Origin: Heliopora coerulea
Taxonomy: Eukaryota; Cnidaria; Anthozoa; Scleralcyonacea; Helioporidae
DNA: 64,000 bases
NCBI GenBank assembly: GCA_030142905.1
Contig: JASJOG010000570.1
Coordinates: 5,001 to 69,000 of the forward strand
Reading direction: 5' to 3'
Positions 59,101-64,000 of the stretch are shown here, piece by piece. The notes under the pieces are model-generated. The model worked only from the letters and a program-made list of their open reading frames with translations. It searched no databases and was not told the DNA's origin. The position numbers were made by a program, and so were the translations under genes. Within the stretch, counting starts at the first letter, position 1; every line of letters starts with the position of its first letter.

Positions 59101-61690
59101 TCTTATTTCAAGTTTCAAAATAAAATTACGTAATTGATAACTTGTGCCAGAAACCGTGGATGTGAAAACAATTGGTAAAGCGAACAACGGCAAATTAAAG
59201 TAAAGATAAAGATAAAGATAGGATAAAATGTATACCATAACATTCTTAGAAGCTCCCAATAACATCGCAGCATGTGTAAGAAACCTAACGATGCCACAAG
59301 CAAGAGGGGAAAGATTCCTTTCTTTAAAAAGCACTCGTGGTTGTGCAGGTGCGGGTCCAATAATATGTCCAGTGCTGGTTTGATCCGTCCTAAAACATGA
59401 AAGAAAATGTATGCATTACTGAGCTGACCTTTCGTAGAACCAGTATCATTTGCTAAGTCAAAGTATCATGGCTTCAGATGCATGTTATATTTTAGGTTGA
59501 TCGCTACTTCAATGCTGGAAATGAGGCAAACCATCGCGGATGTAGGGTTAAATAAGCAAAGCGAAGTGGCTTCCAAAATTATCAATTTTATGGCGGAGAG
59601 AAGTGGTGTCAACATCTAGAAAATCTTGAAAGGTTGTGCATTAAAGTAATACCGAGAGCTTTTGTGAAGTTATGATATATACAACCTCGTCAAACTAACT
59701 TACAACTCTGGCGACTCAAGTGACGACTTAGCAACCATTCATTTTTATGGTTCCCATATCCCACGACGTTCCTTAGAAAATGCAGCTGCACGACAAGTTT
59801 TGGGAAACTGCAGACGTCGGATGTCCTGAATACAAGGACTTCTGGTTTTTTCTAATGAAAGCATGTCCATATACCTTGGTGTCCCCACAGCCACAAATTT
59901 TTCGTGAGGCCATGCTAAGTGACGGTTTCGGGGGACGAAAATACTACCCATATAACGCGACTAAAGCGACAGTTCATCCATTTGCATCGTGCTCCATTGA
60001 CATTTTAGCCGAATAATCACGAATTTCCTCAATGCTAACTTGAGTCAATTATAGAGGCCAACAACGAGTCACTTAATTACAGAGGCTACTAGAGTACTTA
60101 CAATTTCACCCTCGCCTAATGTGCGAAGCGTGGTGCAACGGTATTCATCTCGACCTGTATTAGCCTGGATTGCAGACAGTATGCGCGCGTGGAGTCAACT
60201 TACACGCGAAGGTTACTAGAGAAGCAAAATTTCTCCAGTCGTTGCTTTGTTTATATATGTACATGTACATATATATGTATAAGCAGCTATACGTGGATTT
60301 CCTTTCACTCATGTATGCCGAGCGCAAATGTTTTTTACACATCCCCAAGCAGCTCACACGAGACTGTTCGTGACATCTAGTATAGGAGATGGCCTCATGA
60401 TTAATGATCAATTGTTTATTAAGTTTTTTACGACAAAACATTAGTCCAGATTTTTTGTAATAATTCAAACACAAGATAAAGGATTTTACCGGGATTTCAA
60501 AGGATTTGAAATGCTTGTCTAGTATTTGAACTGATCTTCAAATCACAGGAATTTACAACTTCCAAACTGCTAGCTATGAAAATTTTCAAAGCCCTATGAC
60601 CTTACAAATTTTCAAAACCTGTTGTAGCAGATTTACGTCCAGTTTCAATAAAGAGTTTGTGAATGTTTGTAAAGGTCGAGAACTTAGACAGACGTTGAAA
60701 CCAGCTGCAAGTTACCTTCTACTGGTTAATCAGTCAAAACCAATGTAGTCAATGAAATCGCATATACACGATTTTCTACGTTCCAATGTTGAAAAATAAA
60801 GTAACCGAATCTTTTACCAGAAGTACCTTCCTTAATATTTCATTATGTTAAAGGTAGAAGTACATGTGCTAGTAATAAAAAAGAAAAGATTCTTCATAAC
60901 ACTTTCTTTTCATGATGGGCAGGATGCTTGAAAGTTGCCCCACTTGTTTCTGGACTAGACAAAAATCTCCTTAATTTTAAATGAATTTCATGACATCATT
61001 TACATAGAAGTATTTACGCACAAGTGAGCTGAACCTTAGCTGGCTGTCCTTTGTTTCTGATATGAAACGACTGATGGATTTGTACTGTCCATCAAACATG
61101 ATTAACACAAAATACTGCTATTAACTCTTCCCCAGCAGAATAAGACTTCCATTATTTTACTCTTGCTAACGCCCGACGATTTTACTCATCGAAGAGAGAG
61201 CTACCGCCGGCAAAGTGCACAGCAAAGTTCAGTAAGAGTGTTAAGAATGAATGGTGCAATGTGCCAATTACTTCCCTTAATTCCACTGTACTAAGTACTT
61301 GTACGTGTACTTATGGACAAGGTAAGTTCGTTACTCAAAATAGTGTTCTCGAGACATCAAAACAAGAGAGATTGAACGCCGCATTTCGTTACCTGGATGC
61401 TTCTCTATTTGTTGCCACTAGATTGTGATCTGTACCACCAATCGGTTCACCACACCCTGGACATAAATAGTTTTGATTTGGTCTTCCACACTGTGGAGAA
61501 AGAAGAATTTGAAAAATAACTCGAGGGTCACAAATGCACAACATTGATGCAAAGAAATTCTTATACTAAGTAGGAAAGTGTGAAACGTTGGTTAAATTTC
61601 TTTTATAATGATATTATACTAATGCTATTAATTAGGACGTAAGCTAGTTCCCTACCTCAGTGATAACGTAGCGATGGCCATTTCGGCATT
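37942..61690 (-). CDS. RNF213: RNF213/mysterin-like E3 ubiquitin ligase, C-terminal 14 exons
   Basis: Fourteen exons (1961 nt, every intron GT-AG, every phase consistent) encode the last 652 residues of an RNF213-type protein. RNF213 is a giant AAA+ E3 ligase that coats bacteria and lipid droplets and restricts pathogens. The segment opens inside the RZ-type zinc finger, with Cys/His ligands in 'CRNGHRYVITECGRP' and 'CPGCGEPIGGTDH', followed by 'TGHIIG' and 'LSPLACGIVRFLTHAAMLLG'. Next come the C-terminal helical regions with 'SLDPMCPALWRYRTRV', 'GHGICAL', 'YDPEKDLLPMILAHCDYSL' and 'GTVVDYNWEALERQLVDRFI'. About 600 residues follow the RZ finger, close to human RNF213 as I recall it. ZNFX1 also has an RZ finger but not this C-terminus. 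The AAA+ and RING parts must lie upstream beyond 64000. No stops or frameshifts were seen. Confidence 0.87.
38259..38300 (+). repeat. Dispersed GACGATTTTACTC motif, copy 2
   Basis: ATTTTACGCTGGGTGACGCC followed by AAAAGATTTTACTTTACGCG, a diverged copy of the family at 6233, 41357, 46405 and 61153. Confidence 0.45.
38700..39222 (-). repeat. Dispersed repeat of about 500 bp with internal hairpin, copy 1
   Basis: In reverse it runs collinearly with 62522-62970: a GAGGTCTGT head, GACAAGT.CAAAGGTACAGA, TTCTG.CGTCATTTCAT, CATGGTTACTTTTC, TTTCACTTCATATATTGTCA, then GGGAAATATCCGA. In this copy the head forms an imperfect hairpin of 19-20 bp (GTCTGTACTAGTGAAATAT against ATATTTCACTGGCACAGAC). Non-coding and of unknown class. 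Confidence 0.7.
40518..40690. repeat. Foldback element
   Basis: The arms at about 40526-40581 and 40619-40683 share AAAGTTTGAAGG and GGAGACAAGGTACTGAC in inverse orientation around a loop of about 37 bp. It looks like a short MITE; target duplication not determined. Confidence 0.65.
41357..41507. repeat. Foldback element with GACGATTTTACTCGTC core, copy 3
   Basis: The arms AACCCTTTCCGGTTCGTACC and CCCGACTTTTTAATTTTACTC recur inverted at the right (GAGTAAAATAAAGTCGGG, GGACTGGAAAAGGTTT). Inside is CGCCAGACGATTTTACTCGT, the best-preserved copy of the dispersed motif. Confidence 0.75.
41523..41692 (-). CDS. RNF213: RNF213-like exon 13
   Basis: Acceptor TTATTTTTACAG, donor GTAAGT. Begins in phase 0 and ends in phase 2. 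'DPFAEISDDVKKQL' then 'LDVDHFVRELLEIILLYMKH'. Confidence 0.85.
41693..42984 (-). other. RNF213-like intron 12
   Basis: 1.3 kb. Contains degenerate telomere-like TTAGGG repeats at 42288-42400; otherwise nothing recognised. Confidence 0.7.
42288..42400 (+). repeat. Telomere-like (TTAGGG) degenerate tract
   Basis: TTAGAATTAGGGTTAGGGTT at the centre, surrounded by variants such as GGTTAGGGTTTAGG and TTTACGGTTAG. Cnidarian telomeres are TTAGGG, so this is an interstitial tract or the product of simple expansion. Confidence 0.7.
42985..43182 (-). CDS. RNF213: RNF213-like exon 12
   Basis: 66 full codons, phase 0 at both ends; acceptor TATTATTATAG, donor GTTAGA. 'NELRQLTEICDVLKSIHIAI' is followed by 'GFLSSAGGTPTMLIRDYFV', a segment characteristic of the RNF213 C-terminus. 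Confidence 0.87.
43610..43860. repeat. Degenerate TACATGCA/ATGCATAC minisatellite
   Basis: A dense alternating purine-pyrimidine tract of CATACATGCA-type units over about 250 bp. Confidence 0.8.
44470..44600 (+). repeat. Dispersed repeat, copy 1 of a pair with 46715-46857
   Basis: GAATTAGCGTATTAAGAGG through CTCCTTGGTTTTTAAATATT matches the 46.7-kb copy. This copy is uninterrupted at ATTACAT, where the second copy carries a hAT-like insertion. Confidence 0.65.
45099..45303 (-). CDS. RNF213: RNF213-like exon 11
   Basis: 205 nt; acceptor GTGCTTACAG, donor GTAAGG. It completes a Ser codon split with exon 10 and ends in phase 0. 'VAYDPEKDLLPMILAHCDYS', 'GEGTVVDYNWEALERQLVDR' and 'FIRGRAIL' are the clearest RNF213 signatures outside the RZ finger. 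Confidence 0.9.
46078..46377 (-). CDS. Unidentified ORF in intron 10
   Basis: 99 codons; the C-terminal 75 look protein-like ('WRQPNIVYRHPSGKLFV', 'MYMENLKSIFGDDF'). No family recognised and no splice signals that fit the RNF213-like phases. Perhaps a transposon-borne fragment. Confidence 0.25.
   Translation of the reverse strand: MSSFSIFYLPEREKKPPKKTKTFLTKELYQTGNLTFSKWRQPNIVYRHPSGKLFVNSIIPITSNHVIVKILNLGVAAAEIRMYMENLKSIFGDDFTVVA
46405..46455 (-). repeat. Dispersed GACGATTTTACTC motif, copy 4
   Basis: In reverse: ACTCTGGCTAACGCCTGATA then GTTTACTCGTCAAGTGGAGA. Closest to the core of the 41-kb foldback. Confidence 0.6.
46715..46857 (+). repeat. Dispersed repeat, copy 2 (target of hAT-like insertion)
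   Basis: TAATTAGCGTATTAACAG through CTGCTCGGTTTTTAAGTATT corresponds to 44470-44600. The match stops where the element at 46860 begins. Confidence 0.65.
46860..47638. mobile_element. Non-autonomous hAT element
   Basis: The left end is CAGTGCCGGATTAAAACC and the right end, reversed, is CAGCGGCGGATTAAGACC, followed on each side by GGGGCC-type blocks. The 8-bp flanks ATTACATC and ATGACACC agree at six positions, and the empty-site copy at 44.6 kb also has ATTACAT. No transposase frame. Confidence 0.75.
49128..49305. mobile_element. Inverted pair of PLE 3' ends (hairpin)
   Basis: Two arms of about 77 bp (49128-49204 and 49229-49305) are almost perfect inverse copies around a 24-bp loop containing AATAAAATCGAAATATCA. 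Each arm reads CGTCTTGTTTCAA..ATGCTGATCTTCGAATTATG outward, like the 3' tail of the 24913-27607 element (AATAAAGTCGAAATAT, CGTCTTGTTTTAAC, TTTTCGGATTATG). It is a head-to-head PLE dimer reduced to its tails. Confidence 0.75.
49594..49774 (-). CDS. RNF213: RNF213-like exon 10
   Basis: 181 nt; acceptor TTTCTTTGCAG, donor GTAAGG. Enters in phase 1 and leaves in phase 2. 'RLSLPSEFCTLEVNN', 'ISMLLPNISGHGICALGLTS' and 'FLVNLHNDFV' match the conserved block before the 'DLLP' exon. Confidence 0.87.
50599..50685 (-). CDS. RNF213: RNF213-like exon 9
   Basis: 87 nt, phase 1 at both ends; acceptor GTCATTTCAG, donor GTAAAC. 'SQLKRQFDELVKIFRIAWK'. Short and less conserved; supported mainly by phase continuity and splice sites. 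Confidence 0.75.
50874..51006 (-). CDS. RNF213: RNF213-like exon 8
   Basis: 133 nt; acceptor CGTTGTAG, donor GTCATT. Phase 0 in, phase 1 out. 'LRALQYLPDILKLQRQLSEK' followed by 'RRLDRDEADKYTLGNLL'. Confidence 0.85.
51830..52200 (+). pseudogene. LINE reverse transcriptase C-terminal relic 1
   Basis: Badly decayed. 'QSKLDHRYTVW' and 'CKQSRMKLLDV' echo the '..LDYCNTVW..' and '..LQNEAARC..' blocks of CR1/jockey-type RT ends. Several stops. Confidence 0.4.
52238..53266 (+). pseudogene. Jockey/CR1-type LINE relic 2, internally deleted
   Basis: It starts with the RT entry motif 'NYRPISAISAVAKAFEKIVY' (52240-52305), skips the catalytic core, and resumes with 'NKLTFNQEKTEYMIIGSRQT' (52550-52610). 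Next is 'LGIIVDEQLKWHVHN'-like sequence, 'GLLRRARNFI' and 'SLVLPYFNYCSTVWHN', then the C-terminal 'LPRPRTNLVIWNNLPDNVL' up to 53266. The catalytic Asp residues are lost and there are frameshifts. Confidence 0.8.
53552..53757 (-). CDS. RNF213: RNF213-like exon 7
   Basis: 206 nt; the acceptor is a T-rich tract ending TATAG, the donor GTTCGT. Phase 1 in, phase 0 out. 'NNLLMRQLYELDSPNYDTIE' then 'SLDPMCPALWRYRTRVSVDH'. Confidence 0.88.
55008..55331 (+). pseudogene. PLE GIY-YIG nuclease fragment
   Basis: The nuclease domain reads 'HVIYQYTCRCCGASYIGQTR', 'RLLHTRISEHLG', 'PLTGKK' and '..SVPLALF' to the stop. It is intact over 107 codons but has no RT upstream. It is closest to the palindrome copy at 1306-3526, whose nuclease lacks about ten residues present here. 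Confidence 0.85.
55332..55600 (+). mobile_element. PLE 3' tail with degenerate hammerhead
   Basis: The tail matches the palindrome's 3' end (ATCGTATTTATAACC, GTTGC..GCAACGAAACGTCAGT, CTGGGCATTAATATTCATCC). The GAAAC-GTCA-GTA side of the ribozyme is kept, but the CTGATGA box has become TTGAAAA, so it should be inactive. Confidence 0.65.
56838..56878. repeat. (AAAC)n microsatellite
   Basis: ACAAACAAACAAACAAACAA followed by A-rich variants. Confidence 0.9.
57578..57635 (-). CDS. RNF213: RNF213-like exon 6
   Basis: 58 nt; acceptor TTTTTTTGCAG, donor GTGAGT. Phase 0 in, phase 1 out. 'SLSQLIQDTFGRMVRDERL'. Confidence 0.82.
57928..58022 (-). CDS. RNF213: RNF213-like exon 5
   Basis: 95 nt; acceptor TCATGTAG, donor GTAAGT. 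Phase 1 in, phase 0 out. 'SRKEYRAAWENVFVPAFLTE'. Confidence 0.85.
58177..58357 (-). CDS. RNF213: RNF213-like exon 4
   Basis: 181 nt; acceptor CATTTTTAG, donor GTTTGC. Phase 0 in, phase 1 out. 'ANVIQFLWAHLIHDIGCLAK' and 'EDEAMQIIHLVLTAMI'. Confidence 0.86.
58358..59235 (-). other. RNF213-like intron 3
   Basis: About 880 bp. Overlapping ORFs on both strands (58445-58991) are AT-rich and lack any family signature. Confidence 0.7.
59236..59389 (-). CDS. RNF213: RNF213-like exon 3
   Basis: 154 nt; acceptor CATGTTTTAG, donor GTATAC. It completes an Arg codon split with exon 2. 'TDQTSTGHIIGPAPAQ' then 'ERNLSPLACGIVRFLTHAAM' is the conserved block right after the RZ finger. A competing frame (59115-59360) is open but breaks phase with exon 2. 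Confidence 0.9.
60108..60285 (+). repeat. Dispersed repeat, copy 2 of a pair with 8768-8915
   Basis: TGTGCGAAGCGTGGTGCAAC, GCGTGGAGTCAACTTACACG and GGTTACTAG, ending in a TATATGTACATGTACATATA tract. Confidence 0.45.
61153..61195 (+). repeat. Dispersed GACGATTTTACTC motif, copy 5
   Basis: TTTTACTCTTGCTAACGCCC then GACGATTTTACTCATCGAAG. Confidence 0.6.
61393..61490 (-). CDS. RNF213: RNF213-like exon 2 (RZ finger, second half)
   Basis: 98 nt; acceptor CTTTCTCCACAG, donor GTAACG. Phase 0 in, phase 2 out. 'CGRPNQNYLCPGCGEPIGG' followed by 'TDHN' gives three Cys and the diagnostic C-x-x-C-G-x-x-I-G-G-x-x-H pattern of RZ-type fingers. Confidence 0.92.
61656..61690 (-). CDS. RNF213: RNF213-like exon 1 of this window (RZ finger, first half)
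   Basis: 35 nt; acceptor TTTTTATCTAG, donor GTAGGG. Two bases complete a split codon, then 'CRNGHRYVITE' supplies the first Cys and the His of the RZ finger. The preceding exon, ending in phase 1, was not found before 64000. Confidence 0.85.
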
Positions 61691-61774
61691 CTAGATAAAA
61701 AGAAAAAAGAGGGAAAAAAATTCATTATACTAAGCTGTTTAAGTTTGCAACCAGGAGAACAAGACATACTGCAG

Positions 61775-61960
61775 GAGAGTTACTCTGGTTTGAGATATAG
61801 GACTTCAAAATAGTTACCTGTTTTAAGTTGGGTCACCCCCTTAATGTGGATATAACTCCATACACACTTTCAGTTTTCGGGAGATATCCACATTAAGTGG
61901 TGACCCTACTTAAAATAAGTAACTAGTTTGGAAGTACTATATTCCAAACCAGAGCAGCAC
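61775..61960. repeat. Foldback MITE (CTCTGGTTTG termini)
   Basis: A palindrome of about 185 bp: CTCTGGTTTGAGATATAGGA and GTTTTAAGTTGGGTCACC on the left return inverted on the right (GGTGACCCTACTTAAAATAA, TATATTCCAAACCAGAG). The loop is about 30 bp. No clear target duplication. Confidence 0.8.
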
Positions 61961-62521
61961 TTTTAGATTATGTCTGGCTTTACTGTTCTTTATTTAAATT
62001 TAATGCTTAAAATACAACTAGCAAATAGCCCCGCATATAGAATTAAGTCAAAGGGCGAAGAAACGTAAATCAACGGACTATGCAATAACCATAGCAATGT
62101 GCTCACTTTTCAGATTAGGTGACTTAGCCCACGTATTAATTCAGTCCTAAAAGTTAGATTTTCATGGGCTAAAAAGTTGACATCCATTTTGGCCAGTTCT
62201 GATTGTTTATTCCAGCTTGGGATATCCTTCATTGTTTTGCAAAATAAGGTCTCGTTCTCTTAGACATGTGTTTTGCTACATTTTACGGCAACGGATGAAA
62301 TCAAGAGATAGAAAACAATCACTATTTCAAGCGAAAATATTTTATTTTATCAGTTACACAAAACATTTCTGTAAAGGGCAAATAAAGAGAGTCAGAAAGC
62401 AATCAACGGCTCGCCTCTAGAACAGGTTTCTGGAGGGAATGAAATATTTACTACTCTTTGACCGAACGTGGGGTCAGTACCAGAAGAATATTCCACAAAT
62501 GTTTTGAAGTACGGATCGGAC

Positions 62522-62970
62522 AAATGCAGTGAGTCGAGGTCTGTGCTGAAACAGAGGTTCGATTTTCAATAGTACAGACTGAACAAGCGACGTAAGTAAC
62601 TAGTTTATATATTACTTTACTGAAATATAATTGACAAGTACAAAGGTACAGAGCTATAGGCCAGCTTGCAATTCTGCCGTCATTTCATGTAGTATTTCTT
62701 TACCAATTTTACTCTACATGGTTACTTTTCCTTTTCTGGCTGATCGTAATACTTTCACTTCATATATTGTCACAAATTATAAATTCTATTCAACAGAGAC
62801 CAGGCATTTTTAATTCCTCTCTGAGTGGGCAATACGGGAAATATCCGAACGCTGACGAAACAATCAAATTTAAGGTTTCCCTTATTCGGACAGCTCGCTG
62901 CCACAACCATATAATACTTACCAATATCACCTTTAAAGGTTTTGAATACAATGTGAATAAACTGAAATGT
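62522..62970 (+). repeat. Dispersed repeat of about 500 bp, copy 2
   Basis: Collinear with the inverse of 38700-39222, including CATGGTTACTTTTCCTTTT and CAATACGGGAAATATCCGA. The head hairpin is degraded here. Confidence 0.7.
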
Positions 62971-63600
62971 TTCTCATCAGTCGCACTGATGTTTTAGATA
63001 TTTCTGTATCGGGATTCATTTGTATCAGCGATATAAAGATTTAACCAAAATAGTTCGACATATGGGTAGACAGATATCGTCGCGTCTAGTTAACAAAATT
63101 TGGTTAATGTTTCATACTATGCATAGTTTTGTGTATTTATTTCTTTTTCTTCATCGAAAGACTTTCGGGTTTTAAAGAGAGATTATAATCAAAGGTCGTA
63201 CTACCATAACGTCTGAGACCTTCCTTTTCCAATACTTATTAATACTTCGGGTTTTAAAGATACGGAATTTCAAGTACGAATCCGAGTCTGGGTCACCGTT
63301 CGGGTCCGAGTTTCGTGGTATGCAAGGCTGAGGTAGAGTATTGAATCAACAGAAGCGTCCCACAAGGGGAACGTCATGTGCAAACCAAGAATAGACTACT
63401 TCAACAACAAGCAGGAAAGGAGAATTTTTTTGGACAAAAAAAAAAAAAATGCTAATCTAAAGTCAAGAATCAAAATATAATTCTTTACCATAGCACAATA
63501 AAAACACTTATTGTTCCTAGCATAAGAAATAACGTTACTGGAAATATGGACTTGACGATCACCATCTCCTTCACAAGTCACATCTCCAAAGATAACGATG

Positions 63601-63692
63601 TAAATCAGTCAATCAACCAATCAATCAATCAATCAACCAATCAATTAATCGATCAATCAATCAATCAATTAATCGATCAATCAATCAATCAA
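63601..63692. repeat. (AATC)n microsatellite
   Basis: About 22 tetranucleotide units of CAAT/AATC with interspersed AACC and AATT variants. Confidence 0.93.
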
Positions 63693-64000
63693 TAATACCA
63701 GAAATATAGTGTCGTAACTGTCGTTGCAGCGTTCTTTAACCTTACTTTAATCTTCCGATAACCCATGATACTATAATGACTAATTGCATGGCAGGAAAAC
63801 CGAATAGCAACTGACTTCATTAGCCTTGTCACATGACAGGAAATGTCAATCAAAACTACACTACAGATACTACTGCTTGGATTAGGCTTAGACTGACCAT
63901 AGTTCCACTTTGCTATATGGCACAATACCCCAATGGCCAGTCAAAGCTTGGATTGTGATAAGAAATTGAGGACGCATAAAGTACGATTTGGAGCAAACAA

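Larger units (their letters stand above)
59390..61392 (-). other. RNF213-like intron 2
   Basis: 2.0 kb. Contains the dispersed repeat copy at 60108-60285 and a motif copy at 61153-61195. ORFs at 59745-60016 on both strands overlap and are not recognised. Confidence 0.7.
61691..64000 (-). other. RNF213-like upstream intron (no further exon found)
   Basis: 2.3 kb with no exon whose phase and sequence fit. Contains a foldback element, the second copy of the 500-bp repeat and an AATC microsatellite. Confidence 0.5.

Noticed and set aside
59115..59360. Alternative 81-codon frame over RNF213-like exon 3
   Set aside because: It breaks phase with exon 2 and lacks the conserved 'LSPLACGIVRFLTH' block.
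59745..60016. Overlapping ORFs on both strands in RNF213-like intron 2
   Set aside because: Neither frame has recognisable domains or usable splice sites.
63396..63600. Minus-strand stretch ending at a GTAAAG donor (63490) as the exon before the RZ finger
   Set aside because: The preceding exon must end in phase 1, and in that frame a TAA lies just upstream. The open frame ends in phase 0 and does not resemble RNF213.

Overview
The window is nuclear DNA of an animal, most likely an anthozoan cnidarian such as a stony coral. It is AT-rich, and its genes are split into short exons with GT-AG introns. It contains a cGAS-like receptor gene, an RNF213-type gene, a nuclear tRNA-Lys, and many Penelope-like, hAT, mariner and LINE relics, tRNA-derived SINEs and foldback MITEs. 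There are no operons, ribosome binding sites or CRISPR arrays. The taxonomic guess rests on gene content and repeat style, not on a search.

Two host loci can be read in detail, both on the minus strand. (1) At 7137-19451, four exons join in consistent phase into a complete 360-residue Mab-21/cGAS-like nucleotidyltransferase (cGLR-b). Exon 1 of a second, paralogous copy (cGLR-a) lies at 452-782 and the rest of that gene leaves the window on the left. (2) At 37942-61690, fourteen exons join in consistent phase into the C-terminal 652 residues of an RNF213/mysterin-like E3 ubiquitin ligase. They start inside the RZ-type zinc finger and end at the natural stop codon; the 5' part of the gene lies beyond 64000. 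A tRNA-Lys(CTT) gene sits 251 bp upstream of cGLR-b in the opposite direction.

Layout: 1-1300 holds cGLR-a exon 1 and an unidentified ORF. 1306-3526 is a nearly perfect 2.2-kb palindrome made of two head-to-head Penelope-like element (PLE) fragments, with a hammerhead-like motif retained in one arm only. 4250-5085 is a cluster of short inverted repeats. 7137-19451 is cGLR-b, whose introns hold two inverted SINEs. 20000-37900 is a transposon graveyard. In it, a PLE reading frame appears in two halves (31755-32580 and 22423-23349) on either side of an 8.4-kb block bounded by arrays of GGAGT-type repeats. Nested in that block are a second head-to-head PLE dimer (24913-27607), a TIR element (24191-24721), and a region bounded by TGTGTAA-type arrays that holds a hAT end and an internally deleted mariner. 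35196-36409 is a ZMYM1-like hAT relic. 37942-61690 is the RNF213-like gene, with LINE, PLE, hAT and foldback insertions in its introns.

Both host genes belong to innate-immune families. cGAS-like receptors sense nucleic acid and make nucleotide second messengers. RNF213 is an interferon-linked ubiquitin ligase whose RZ finger is needed to ubiquitylate bacterial lipopolysaccharide in mammals. Nothing in the sequence shows that the two loci are co-regulated. I found no convincing wholly new system. The most unusual signals are the repeated head-to-head PLE architecture and the array-bounded 8.4-kb composite block.
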